Assembly: GCF_036347135.1 (NCBI RefSeq)
Contig: NZ_CP108938.1
Span: 5,828,001-5,892,000, forward strand
Origin: Streptomyces sp. NBC_00775
GTDB lineage: Bacteria > Actinomycetota > Actinomycetes > Streptomycetales > Streptomycetaceae
Length of the DNA stretch: 64,000 bases
Direction: 5' to 3'
Shown: positions 51,524 through 60,009 of the stretch, piece after piece
Position numbering within the stretch: position 1 is the stretch's first letter
Layout: each line of letters starts with the position of its first letter
Made by a program: the position numbers and the translations under genes
The notes under the pieces: model-generated
Told to the model about the DNA's origin: nothing
The model's database searches: none
What the model saw: only the letters and a program-made list of their open reading frames with translations

Positions 51524-52921
51524 ATGAGCAGCAGCACGGTCAATGGCGGCATCTCCTTCTGGTACGCGGACGACGGCCTTCCCGAGACGCGGGAGCCCCT
51601 GCCCGGTGACGCGTCCGCCGACGTCGTCATCGTCGGCGGCGGCTACACGGGACTGTGGACCGCGTACTACCTGAAGAAGGCGGCCCCCTTTCTCCGTATC
51701 ACCGTCCTGGAGCAGAAGTTCTGCGGCTATGGGGCCTCGGGGCGGAACGGCGGGTGGCTGTACAACGGGATCGCGGGGCGCGACCGGTACGCGAAGCTGC
51801 ACGGCAAGGAGGCGGCCGTCCGTCTTCAGCAGGCGATGAACGAGACGGTCGACGAGGTGGTGCGGGTCGCCGCCGAGGAGGGTATCGACGCCGATGTCCA
51901 TCAGGGCGGCGTCCTCGAAGTCGCGTACACCCCCGCCCAGTTGGCGCGGCTCAAGGACTCCCACGCGCACGAGCTGTCGTACGGCGAGAAGGACCGTGAG
52001 CTGTACGGCGCGAAGGAGACCGCCGAGCGGATCCGGGTCGCGGACGCGGTGGGCTCGACCTGGACTCCGCACGGGGCGCGGCTGCACCCGGTGAAGCTCG
52101 TCAAGGGGCTCGCCGCGGCCGTCGAGGCGCTCGGCGTGACCATTCACGAGCAGACGCCGGTCACGGAGATCCGGCCGAAGCACGCGGTGACGCCGTACGG
52201 GACCGTCCGCGCGCCGTACATCCTGCGCTGCACGGAGGGCTTCACCGCGGGCCTCAAGGGCCAGAAGCGCACCTGGCTGCCCATGAACTCGTCGATGATC
52301 GCGACCGAGCCGCTGACCGCGGAGCAGTGGGAGACCATCGGCTGGGAGGGGCGCGAGACGCTCGGCGACATGGCGCACGCGTACATGTACGCGCAGCGCA
52401 CCGCCGACGACCGCATCGCGCTCGGCGGCCGAGGGGTCCCGTACCGCTTCGGCTCGCGCATCGACAACGACGGCCGTACGCAGGACGCGACCATCGAGGC
52501 ACTGTACGAGATCCTGGTGCGCTTCTTCCCGTCCCTGACCGGGGTGGAGGTGGCGCACGCCTGGTCGGGTGTCCTCGGCGTGCCGCGCGACTGGTGCGCC
52601 ACGGTGACGCTGGACCGCTCCACGGGCCTCGGCTGGGCCGGCGGCTATGTCGGCTCCGGCGTCGCCACCACCAACCTCGCCGCGCGCACGCTCCGCGACC
52701 TGGTCCAGCAGGACTCCGGCCAGTCCGGCGCGACGGACCTGACCGGCCTCCCGTGGGTCAACCACAAGGTCCGCAAGTGGGAGCCGGAGCCCTTCCGCTG
52801 GATCGGCGTGCACGGCATGTACGCGACGTACCGCACCGCCGACCGCCGCGAACTGACCACGCACAGCGCGGAGTCGTCGCGACTGGCCCGGGTGGCGGAC
52901 CGGGTGGCCGGGCGGCACTGA
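51524..52921 (+). CDS. FAD-dependent oxidoreductase (DAO / amino-acid oxidase type)
   Basis: This 465-residue protein has the FAD-binding motif VVIVGGGYTGLWTAYYLKK (residues about 30-48), GYGASGRNGGWLYNGIAGRD, the DAO-type middle region, and the closing GWAGGYVGSGVATTNLAART. It resembles GamA/PuuB-like oxidases that oxidise amines such as gamma-glutamylputrescine. The ATG at 51524 follows GAGGGG at a long spacing. It lies ten bases after the rhomboid-like gene and may be cotranscribed. Confidence 0.9.
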   Translation: MSSSTVNGGISFWYADDGLPETREPLPGDASADVVIVGGGYTGLWTAYYLKKAAPFLRITVLEQKFCGYGASGRNGGWLYNGIAGRDRYAKLHGKEAAVRLQQAMNETVDEVVRVAAEEGIDADVHQGGVLEVAYTPAQLARLKDSHAHELSYGEKDRELYGAKETAERIRVADAVGSTWTPHGARLHPVKLVKGLAAAVEALGVTIHEQTPVTEIRPKHAVTPYGTVRAPYILRCTEGFTAGLKGQKRTWLPMNSSMIATEPLTAEQWETIGWEGRETLGDMAHAYMYAQRTADDRIALGGRGVPYRFGSRIDNDGRTQDATIEALYEILVRFFPSLTGVEVAHAWSGVLGVPRDWCATVTLDRSTGLGWAGGYVGSGVATTNLAARTLRDLVQQDSGQSGATDLTGLPWVNHKVRKWEPEPFRWIGVHGMYATYRTADRRELTTHSAESSRLARVADRVAGRH

Positions 52922-52954
52922 CAGCTGCGGCGCCGGGTGGCCCCGGCGCCGGGG

Positions 52955-54583
52955 TCAGATCACCGGCTCGGGTACGGGTGTGCCCGCGGGCGCGCGCTTG
53001 GGGGGCTTCGCCGTGACCATCAGGCCCGCGACCAGGCCGGCCAGGAGCATGATGCCGACGGCCCACCAGATGGCGACGGTGTAGCCGTGGACGATGCCCT
53101 CCTTCGTGATCAGGGCCTGCTGGGCGGGGTCGTGGAGGTGGGCGGCGATGTACGCCGCGCTGCTGGTGGTGGCGATGGTGTTCAGGAGGGACGTGCCGAT
53201 CGAACCTCCCACCTGCTGCGAGGTGTTGACGGTCGCGGAGGTGACGCCGGCGTCCTGCGGAGCGACTCCGGCGGTGGCGGTGGCGAAGACCGGCATGAAG
53301 GTCAGGCCCATACCGAGGCCCATCAGGACCATGCCGGGCAGGATGTGGCTCGCGTACGCGGAGTGGGCCGTGAGCTGGGTGAAGACCAGCATTCCGGAGG
53401 CCGCGAGGACCATGCCGGGGACCATCAGCATGCGGGGCGCCACGCGGCTCATCAGCCGGGCCGAGATCTGCGTCGAGCCGGTGATGATCGCGGCCGTCAG
53501 GGGCAGGTAGGCCATGCCCGTCTTCACGGGCGAGTAGCCGAGGACGACCTGGAGGTAGTAGGTCAGGAAGAGGAACATCCCGAACATGCCCATGACGGCG
53601 AGGGCCATCGTCAGGAAGCAGCCCGCGCGGTTGCGGTCCTTGACGATGTGCAGGGGGAGGAGGGGGCTCGGGGCCCTGTTCTGCCACCACACGAAGATCG
53701 TGAGCAGCACGACGCCCACACCGAGCAGGGCCAGGACCAGCGGGTCCGTCCAGCCGCGCGGCTCGGCCTCGCTGAACCCGTAGACGATCGCGACGAGTCC
53801 GCCGCAGCCCAGCGCCGCGCCGGGTACGTCGAGCCGGACATCCTTGTGGCCCGGGTGGGCGCGCAGCAGTGCCGACGCGCCGAAGACCGCGATGATCGCG
53901 ATGGGGATGTTGACGTACAGACACCAGCGCCAGTTCAGGTACTCCGTCAGCAGCCCGCCCGCGATGAAGCCGATGGCCGAACCGCTGCCCGCCAGCGCGC
54001 CGTAGACGCCGAAGGCCTTTCCGCGCTCCTTCGGGTCGGTGAACGTGGTGGTCAGCAGGCTGAGCGCGGAGGGGGCCAGTACGGCGGCGAACGCGCCCTG
54101 GAGCGCGCGGGCGCCGAAGAGCATGCCGGGGCTGGTGGCCGCGCCGCCCAGCGCGGAAGCGGCGGCGAAGCCGATCAGACCGAAGATGAAGGTGCGCTTG
54201 CGGCCGACCAGGTCCGCGATCCGGCCGCCGAGCAGCAGGAGGCCGCCGAAGGCCAGCGTGTATGCCGTGATCACCCACTGGCGGTTGCCGTCCGACATGC
54301 CCAGATCGCGCTGTGCGGAAGGGAGCGCGATGTTCACGATGGTCGCGTCCAGGACGACCATCAGCTGCGCGAGGGCGATGATCACCAGACCCCACCAGCG
54401 GCGGGGGTCGGCGCCTTCGGGAGCCCCGGGTTCACCTGTTCGGGTGACGCTCACGTGGTCAGAAGACCATGAATCGGGATGTATCGCATCTTCGGTTCCG
54501 AGGCGTATCGCGTCTTCGGCTCCCTGGCGTATCAGGTCTTCGGCTCCCTGGCTTGTCGCACCTTCGGTTCCATGGCTGGTCAT
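52955..54583 (-). CDS. DHA2-family MFS efflux transporter (SoxR-operon member)
   Basis: This 542-residue transporter has about 14 hydrophobic segments and DHA2 motifs: VVLDATIVNIALPSAQRDLG (motif D1), GGRIADLVGRKRTFIFGLIG (motif A), and LAPSALSLLTTTFTDPKERG (motif C region). The ATG at 54583 overlaps the stop of the quinone oxidoreductase as ATGA. Before the first helix lies a repeat of eight residues (GAEDLIRQ, GAEDAIRL) encoded by four 24-bp DNA copies. It should export redox-active compounds induced through SoxR. An alternative GTG start at 54454 would skip the repeats. Confidence 0.9.
   Translation of the reverse strand: MTSHGTEGATSQGAEDLIRQGAEDAIRLGTEDAIHPDSWSSDHVSVTRTGEPGAPEGADPRRWWGLVIIALAQLMVVLDATIVNIALPSAQRDLGMSDGNRQWVITAYTLAFGGLLLLGGRIADLVGRKRTFIFGLIGFAAASALGGAATSPGMLFGARALQGAFAAVLAPSALSLLTTTFTDPKERGKAFGVYGALAGSGSAIGFIAGGLLTEYLNWRWCLYVNIPIAIIAVFGASALLRAHPGHKDVRLDVPGAALGCGGLVAIVYGFSEAEPRGWTDPLVLALLGVGVVLLTIFVWWQNRAPSPLLPLHIVKDRNRAGCFLTMALAVMGMFGMFLFLTYYLQVVLGYSPVKTGMAYLPLTAAIITGSTQISARLMSRVAPRMLMVPGMVLAASGMLVFTQLTAHSAYASHILPGMVLMGLGMGLTFMPVFATATAGVAPQDAGVTSATVNTSQQVGGSIGTSLLNTIATTSSAAYIAAHLHDPAQQALITKEGIVHGYTVAIWWAVGIMLLAGLVAGLMVTAKPPKRAPAGTPVPEPVI
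54481..54576. repeat. Four 24-bp tandem repeats inside the DHA2 transporter N-terminus
   Basis: Units begin GTATCGCATCTTCGGTTCC, GTATCGCGTCTTCGGCTCCC, GTATCAGGTCTTCGGCTCCC and TTGTCGCACCTTCGGTTCC. All lie in frame and encode an eight-residue repeat, so copy number could change without breaking the protein. Confidence 0.9.
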
Positions 54584-55560
54584 GGCTCCAGCACCACCTT
54601 TCCGATCGTGCCTCGGGTTTCCAGCGCCCGGTGGGCGGCGGCGGCCTCGGTGAGCGGGAAGCGGGTCACGGCCGGGGTGAGGCGGCCGGCGGCCGCTTCG
54701 GCGAGGGCGCGCAGTTCCAGGGTGCGTACGGGACTGGGGCCGCCCGCCTTCCGCAGCATCACGGGGCCGAGCACCTGTTCGGTGACGCCCTCGACGATCA
54801 GCGGCTCTCCGCCCTGGATGCCCTTGCCGGACCAACCGAAGACGAGGTGTCGGCCGCCGGGGCCCAGGAGGCCGACGGCCGCGCGGGCGACATCGCCGCC
54901 GACGCCGTCGAAGACGACCGTGGCCGTGCGTGGGCCGAGGTGGGCGCGGACCTGTTCCGGCCAGGTGGTGTCCTTGTAGTCGACGGCCAGGTCCGCGCCG
55001 TTCTCGCGCACCAGGGCCACCTTCTCCGGGCCGCCGGCGAGGCCGATCACGGTGGCGCCCGCGTGCCGCGCGTACTGCACGAGCAGGGTGCCGATGCCAC
55101 CCGCGGCGGCGAGGACGACGGCCACGGAACCGGGGCCGAGCTCGGCGAACTGCACGATCCCCATGGCCGTACGGCCTGTTCCGATCATGGCGACGGCCTG
55201 GGCGAAGTCCAGGTTCTCGGGGATCTCGTGGAGGCGGTCGACATCGGTGACGGCCAGTTCGGCGTAGCCCCCGGGCGCGAAGCCGAGGTGGGCGACGACG
55301 CGTTTGCCGAGCCAGAGCGCGGCGACGCCCTCGCCGAGGGACTCGACGGTTCCGGCGACCTCGCGGCCGGGGATCGTCGGCAGCGAAGTGGGTGCGGGGG
55401 CCGGGCCCTGCATGCCTTCGCGCAGGGCCGCGTCCAGGAGGTGGACGCCCGCCGCGGCCACGGCGATACGGACCTGGCCGGGGCCCGGCTCGGGATCCTC
55501 GGTCTTCTCGTGCGTGAGGTTCTCGGCCGGGCCGAAGGCGTGCAGGCGGATCGCTTGCAT
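54580..55560 (-). CDS. NADPH:quinone oxidoreductase (zinc-free MDR), SoxR target
   Basis: This 326-residue protein begins MQAIRLHAFGPAENLTHEKT, has the substrate-domain turn PTIPGREVAGTVESLGEGVA, and the Rossmann motif VVLAAAGGIGTLLVQYARHA. No zinc-ligand set is present. It reduces quinones or enones with NADPH. GGGGAGCCCACCC precedes the ATG at 55560. A perfect SoxR-type box lies 61-80 bases upstream. It matches SCO4266, a known SoxR-regulated oxidoreductase of S. coelicolor, as I recall. It is co-translated with the DHA2 pump. Confidence 0.92.
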   Translation of the reverse strand: MQAIRLHAFGPAENLTHEKTEDPEPGPGQVRIAVAAAGVHLLDAALREGMQGPAPAPTSLPTIPGREVAGTVESLGEGVAALWLGKRVVAHLGFAPGGYAELAVTDVDRLHEIPENLDFAQAVAMIGTGRTAMGIVQFAELGPGSVAVVLAAAGGIGTLLVQYARHAGATVIGLAGGPEKVALVRENGADLAVDYKDTTWPEQVRAHLGPRTATVVFDGVGGDVARAAVGLLGPGGRHLVFGWSGKGIQGGEPLIVEGVTEQVLGPVMLRKAGGPSPVRTLELRALAEAAAGRLTPAVTRFPLTEAAAAHRALETRGTIGKVVLEP

Positions 55561-55620
55561 GGGTGGGCTCCCCTGGGGTTCGCGGAAGTTCGCGACGGTT
55601 CGTAGAAGGTCCACTTTTCA

Positions 55621-55640
55621 ACCTCAAGCATGCTTGAGGT
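55621..55640 (-). promoter_or_regulatory. SoxR box (perfect 20-bp palindrome)
   Basis: ACCTCAAGCATGCTTGAGGT is a perfect palindrome and contains the SoxR-box sequence CCTCAAGCATGCTTGAGG. On the minus strand TTGACC (55643-55638) can be the -35, with the palindrome filling the long spacer typical of SoxR promoters. The box overlaps the last codons and stop of the upstream gene. Confidence 0.85.
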
Positions 55641-56790
55641 CAAGGCGTTCGCGGATCCTGAAGGCCAGGGCGACCGCTTCCAGCGCGCTGTTGAAGGAGA
55701 CCTCCGAGAGCACGCCGGGCGCGGCGACCTGGTCGCCCGCCAGATAGACGCCGTCGCCGCGGTCGATGGAGGGCCGGTCGCGCCAGCTGGTGCCGGGCAG
55801 ATCGACCGCGCCCGTACGGCCGCCCGCGACCGCCTCGCGCCGCCAGGTGACGCGCTCGCGCCAGCCCTCGAAGGCGAGGTCGAGGAGGCGCTCGGCGCGG
55901 ACGGCGCCGGCGGCTCGGGACTCGTGCGGGGCGATCGGGATCTGGCCCTGGATGAGCTGTTCCCCGGCCGGGGCGAGGGTGCGGTCCTGCGCGGTGAACC
56001 TCTCGATCCAGCCGGGCGCGTCCAGGTCGGAGACGGCGAACGCGTCGCCGCGGCGGGTGCGGACCGCCAGGTCGATGAGGGCGGTGCGGCCGCTGGTCCA
56101 GGTCAGCGAGTCGTCCCTGAGGAGGCGGCGGGCGGAGGCGAGGGAGGTGGCGACGATGACGGGACCCCGGTCGACGGGGAGGGCGTCGATCCGGGCCAGG
56201 GTCTCCATGCGCACGCCGAGATTCCATGCCCGGGCGGCCATCCGGTCGATGACACTCGCCCAGCCGCCCCTCGGGTAGTGGGCCTCCGGGGGCAGCCTCG
56301 TGGCGCGGCGCAGCCGTTCCTGCACGAACGCCGCGGAGAGGGAACCGGGGTCGTGGTGGAAGAGGGCGACGGCGGAGTAGTGCGCGGCGGCCCGGGCGCC
56401 TTCCTCTCCCGCCTGTTCGGTGGCCCAGGTCAGGAAGTCGGCGTCCACGGGGGCCTGTTGGGAGGTCCGGCGCAGCAGCTTGAGCATGGAGAAGGGCGGG
56501 GTGCGGCGCAGGGTGCCCTTGTGGTGCAGCCGCAGCCGGGCGGCTTCCAGGGGCGGGACCGGGGCGAGCGGTCCGATCAGGTCCCGCTGCTTGAGCCAGG
56601 TCCAGTGCGGGCCGCCGCTGTAGAGGGCGTGGGGGCCTTCGTTGGTCTTGTACGGGCCTTCGGCGGTCCGCGCCCGCCCGCCGAGGGTGTGGTGGGCTTC
56701 GTACACGGTGACCTTGGCACCGGCTTCGGCGGCGGTGATCGCTGCGGTGAGGCCGGCGAAGCCGCCGCCGATGACGGTGAGGTGGTGCAT
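55624..56790 (-). CDS. NAD(P)/FAD-dependent amine-oxidase-like protein (phytoene desaturase fold)
   Basis: This 388-residue flavoprotein has the dinucleotide motif HLTVIGGGFAGLTAAITAAE (residues about 3-22), VYEAHHTLGGRARTAEGPYK, and the C-terminal FAD motif VYLAGDQVAAPGVLSEVSFN. It resembles protoporphyrinogen oxidase and carotenoid desaturase-like proteins. GAGGGAGACCC precedes the ATG at 56790; the GTG at 56847 is less likely. Its last codons contain the SoxR box of the next operon, so readthrough past this point is possible. The substrate is unknown. Confidence 0.87.
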   Translation of the reverse strand: MHHLTVIGGGFAGLTAAITAAEAGAKVTVYEAHHTLGGRARTAEGPYKTNEGPHALYSGGPHWTWLKQRDLIGPLAPVPPLEAARLRLHHKGTLRRTPPFSMLKLLRRTSQQAPVDADFLTWATEQAGEEGARAAAHYSAVALFHHDPGSLSAAFVQERLRRATRLPPEAHYPRGGWASVIDRMAARAWNLGVRMETLARIDALPVDRGPVIVATSLASARRLLRDDSLTWTSGRTALIDLAVRTRRGDAFAVSDLDAPGWIERFTAQDRTLAPAGEQLIQGQIPIAPHESRAAGAVRAERLLDLAFEGWRERVTWRREAVAGGRTGAVDLPGTSWRDRPSIDRGDGVYLAGDQVAAPGVLSEVSFNSALEAVALAFRIRERLDLKHA

Positions 56791-56927
56791 GGCTGGGTCT
56801 CCCTCGGGTTGGGTCGCCTTTCTGTGAGTACGACTGGTTGAGGGCACTGGAATGTGACATCGGGGCCGGATTCTTTTTGTCTTTGCAGGTCAGGGGGATT
56901 GTCAGTGGGGGCGTGCAGGATGGGGGC

Positions 56928-57650
56928 ATGGTGAGGCGAGCGGGCGGTGGCGGCGGCGGTGGGGCCGGTGGGGTCGGCGGGGCTGGGGTGAAGGCGGCGC
57001 GGCGGCCGGAGGTGCGGCTGCCGGCGCTGGAGTCGTACGACGGGTTCGGGCTGGAGCCGGACGGGGATTACGACGGGCTGGAGTTCCGGGAGGTGGACTT
57101 CGTCGGGCAGGACGGCGGGGGCGCCCGCTTCATGGACTGCGCGCTGACGGGGTGCGCGCTGGACGAGACGCGGCTGCACCATGCGCGCGTCCTGGACTCG
57201 GTCCTGACGGGCATACGGGGTGTGGGCACCGATCTCGCCGAGTCGACGCTGCGTGATGTCGAGCTGGTGGACGCCCGGCTGGGCGGGGTGCAGTTGCACG
57301 GCTCCGTGCTGGAGCGTGTCCTGGTCCGCGGCGGCAAGATCGACTATCTGAACCTGCGCAAGGCCCGGCTCAAGGACGTCGTCTTCGAGGGGTGTGTCCT
57401 TGTCGAGCCGGACTTCGGGGGTGCCCGCCTGGAGCGTGTCGAGTTCGTGGACTGCGTCCTCAAGGGGGCGGACTTCACGTCGGCGACGCTTACGGACGTG
57501 GATCTGCGCGGGGCGGCGGAGCTGGACGTCGCGCGGGGGGTGGACCGGCTGGCGGGGGCGGTGATCAGTGCGGGGCAACTGCTGGATCTGGCGCCGGTGT
57601 TGGCCGCGTCTATGGGGATTCGGGTGGAGGGTGGTGGCGGAGAGGGCTGA
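56928..57650 (+). CDS. Pentapeptide repeat-containing protein
   Basis: This 240-residue protein has a Gly-rich N-terminus, then repeats of A(D/N)LXX type from about residue 55: EFREVDFVGQ, ARFMDCALTGCALDETRLHH, LAESTLRDVELVDARLGGVQ, ADFTSATLTDVDLRG. These form a right-handed quadrilateral beta-helix. In some families such proteins mimic DNA and protect gyrase, but most are of unknown role. The ATG at 56928 follows a run of G. It diverges from the amine-oxidase-like gene. Confidence 0.88.
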   Translation: MVRRAGGGGGGGAGGVGGAGVKAARRPEVRLPALESYDGFGLEPDGDYDGLEFREVDFVGQDGGGARFMDCALTGCALDETRLHHARVLDSVLTGIRGVGTDLAESTLRDVELVDARLGGVQLHGSVLERVLVRGGKIDYLNLRKARLKDVVFEGCVLVEPDFGGARLERVEFVDCVLKGADFTSATLTDVDLRGAAELDVARGVDRLAGAVISAGQLLDLAPVLAASMGIRVEGGGGEG

Positions 57651-58018
57651 TTCGGGTTTCGCCGCCGTTGTGGGGGCGCGCGGTGTGGGGGCGCGCGGTG
57701 TGGTGCGTGGGGCAGGGCCGGGTCGGGGGTATCCGTCCTCGGTCTGGCGCGGAATCGGTTGGGTTTTAAGGGGGCGGCGTTGACGCGCCATCCGCTGCGG
57801 GCGGACACCCCCGACCCGGCCCCTCGGCGCCGTCAGCGGCCGCCGGTGCGTGGGGGTGTGCGTTCCGCCCCCCGTACTCGGTTCCTTGGCGCCGTCGGCG
57901 GTTGGCGGTGGGGGGTGTGCGTCCCCCCGTCCGCACCCGGTGCCTTGGCGCTGTCAGCGGCTGGCGGTGTGTGGGGGGTGTGCGTTCTTGTTCTGGCTTC
58001 GCTCTCCTCCGGACGGTC
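57651..58018. repeat. 368-base intergenic region with three ~60-bp tandem repeats
   Basis: No gene is supported. From about 57822 to 57990 three diverged copies share CTTGGCGCCGTCAGCGGC, then a T/G-rich GGTGGGGGGTGTGCGT block. It lies between the convergent pentapeptide and hypothetical genes. Confidence 0.8.
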
Positions 58019-58552
58019 CTAGGAGAGTCTGGGGAAGCGGGCCTCCAGTGTCCAGATCGCCGGGTTGTCGCGGAGCGGCTCGTGCAGGTCGGTGAGGTCG
58101 GCGAGGAGGTCGTGGAGGAAGTCGCGGGCCTCTCGGCGGAGTTCGGAGTGGGAGAAGGTCAGCGGTTCCTCGTCGCGGTGCATCCAGTCGGCCTCGATGT
58201 CCACCCAGCCGAAGCGGCGCTCGAAGAGCATGCGGTCGGTGGATTCGGTGAAGTCGAGCTCCGCGTGCTGGGGGCGGGAGGCGCGGCTGCCGCGCGGGTC
58301 CTGGTCGAGTTGCTCCACGATGTCGCACAGCGCCCACGCGAAGTCGAGAACCGGTACCCATCCCCAGGCTGTGGACAGCTCCCGGTCCGCCTTGGTGTCG
58401 GCGAGGTAGACGTCGCCGCAGAACAGGTCGTGGCGGAGTGCGTGGACGTCCGCCCGGCGGTAGTCCGTCTGGGGCGGGTCCGGGAAGCGGTTGGAGAGGG
58501 CGTAGCCGATGTCGAGCACGTATGTGATGGTGTCATGCCCTCGTAGAATCAT
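58019..58552 (-). CDS. Conserved hypothetical protein
   Basis: This 177-residue protein begins MILRGHDTITYVLDIGYALS. It has Trp and acid clusters (WGWVPVLDFAWALCDIVEQL, RRFGWVDIEADWMHRDEEPL) and ends PAIWTLEARFPRLS. I do not recognise a family. The ATG at 58552 overlaps the start of the divergent M1 peptidase as CATG. Codon bias is normal and the frame is uninterrupted, so it is probably real. There is no signal peptide or membrane segment. Confidence 0.75.
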   Translation of the reverse strand: MILRGHDTITYVLDIGYALSNRFPDPPQTDYRRADVHALRHDLFCGDVYLADTKADRELSTAWGWVPVLDFAWALCDIVEQLDQDPRGSRASRPQHAELDFTESTDRMLFERRFGWVDIEADWMHRDEEPLTFSHSELRREARDFLHDLLADLTDLHEPLRDNPAIWTLEARFPRLS

Positions 58553-59963
58553 GGGTGTGCCCCGATCTTCCGCCACCGTCCCCTTTGCCCTGGCGCTCGC
58601 CGTCGTCCTGACCGCGTGCGGTGGAGGGGGCGTGCACGGGAAACCCGGCGCGTCCGGTGTCCGTGATCCGTACTTTCCGAAGATGGGCAACGGGGGGTAC
58701 GACGTCAGTCACTACGGGCTGACACTGTCGTACGACCCGCGCCGCAAGCATCTCGACGGTACGGCTGAGATCACGGCTCGGGCCACGCAGAACCTCAGTG
58801 CTTTCCACCTCGATCTCAAGGGGCTGGACGTCGAGAGCGTCACCGTCGAGGGCAAGGCGGCCCGGTGGAACCGGGACGGCCAGGAGCTGACCGTGCGCCC
58901 GCACGACGACCTCGACAAGGGGGAGACGTTCCGGGCGACGGTCCGGTACTCGGGCCCGCCCGAGACGATCACCGACCCGGACACCTCGGAGGAGGGCTGG
59001 CTGCGCACGGCCGACGGCGCGGTGGGGCTGGGGGAGCCGACGGGTTCGATGGCGTGGTTCCCCGGCAACCACCACCCCTCAGACAAGGCGTCGTACGACA
59101 TCAGGATCACCGTTCCGGAGGGGCTCAAGGCCGTTTCCAATGGTGAGTTGATGAGTGAGACGACCGCCAAGGGGCGTCGGACTTTTGACTGGCACGCCGC
59201 CGAACCGATGGCGAGCTATGTCGCGACGCTTGCGATCGGCAAGTACGACATCACCCGCTCGACTACGAAGAACGGGCTGCCGGTGTACGTCGCCGTGGAC
59301 CCGACGCAGGTGAAGGCCAGCAAGAAGGTGCTCGCCCAGATCCCCGAGATCATGGACTGGGAGGAGTACAACTTCGGCCCGTACCCCTTCTCCTCGACCG
59401 GCGCGATCGTGGACCGCGGCGACGACGCGGGCTATGCCCTGGAGAGCCAGACCCGGCCCTTCTTCCCCGGCGCCCCCGACACCGAGACCCTCGTCCACGA
59501 ACTGGCCCACCAGTGGTACGGCGACTCGGTGACGCCCGAGTCCTGGCGGGACATGTGGCTCAACGAGGGCTTCGCCACGTACGCGGAGTGGCTGTGGCAG
59601 GAGGACCACGACGGCGACACGGCCGACGAGATCTTCAACTCCCTCTACAAGGGCGACTATTACGACGACCCCGCCGACAATGAGGCCGTTTGGGCCTTTC
59701 CCCCGGCGAAGCCCTCCAGCGCGGCGCACATCTCCGACAGCCCGGTCTACGAGCGCGGTGCGATGGTCCTCCACAAGATCCGCCAGGCCGTCGGCGACGA
59801 CACGTTCTACGACATCATCCAGGGCTGGGCCGCCACCCACCGCCACGGCAACGCGGACACCGACGACTTCACGGCGTACGTCGAGAAGAAGGCGCCCGAC
59901 AAGGACTTCGCGGAGATCTGGAAGGACTGGCTGTACGGGGAGGGGAAGCCGGACCACCCGTGA
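58551..59963 (+). CDS. M1 family metallopeptidase lipoprotein
   Basis: This 470-residue secreted aminopeptidase-like protein has a lipobox (LAVVLTACGGGG, Cys about 23), the M1 N-domain (SHYGLTLSYDPRRKHLDGTA), a GAMEN-equivalent region (VDRGDDAGYALESQ) and the zinc motif LVHELAHQWYGDSV followed 18 residues on by NEGFATYAEW. It lacks the C-terminal M1 domain, as in short actinobacterial members. TAGAAT at 58544-58549 puts a transcription start near the GTG at 58557, so the mRNA may be leaderless and start there. The ATG at 58551 overlaps the divergent gene. Confidence 0.9.
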   Translation: MGVPRSSATVPFALALAVVLTACGGGGVHGKPGASGVRDPYFPKMGNGGYDVSHYGLTLSYDPRRKHLDGTAEITARATQNLSAFHLDLKGLDVESVTVEGKAARWNRDGQELTVRPHDDLDKGETFRATVRYSGPPETITDPDTSEEGWLRTADGAVGLGEPTGSMAWFPGNHHPSDKASYDIRITVPEGLKAVSNGELMSETTAKGRRTFDWHAAEPMASYVATLAIGKYDITRSTTKNGLPVYVAVDPTQVKASKKVLAQIPEIMDWEEYNFGPYPFSSTGAIVDRGDDAGYALESQTRPFFPGAPDTETLVHELAHQWYGDSVTPESWRDMWLNEGFATYAEWLWQEDHDGDTADEIFNSLYKGDYYDDPADNEAVWAFPPAKPSSAAHISDSPVYERGAMVLHKIRQAVGDDTFYDIIQGWAATHRHGNADTDDFTAYVEKKAPDKDFAEIWKDWLYGEGKPDHP

Positions 59964-60009
59964 GGAGGAGGGGTGGCCCGGCTTGGTCGTGACGGGTGTG
60001 CCGTAGCGG

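Noticed and set aside
52955..55627. Single 890-codon reading frame covering the transporter and part of the quinone oxidoreductase
   Set aside because: The upper part is the wrong frame of the oxidoreductase. The transporter begins at 54583 with an ATGA overlap.
55630..56841. 403-codon frame antisense to the flavoprotein gene
   Set aside because: No domain; the coding strand has FAD motifs and an RBS.
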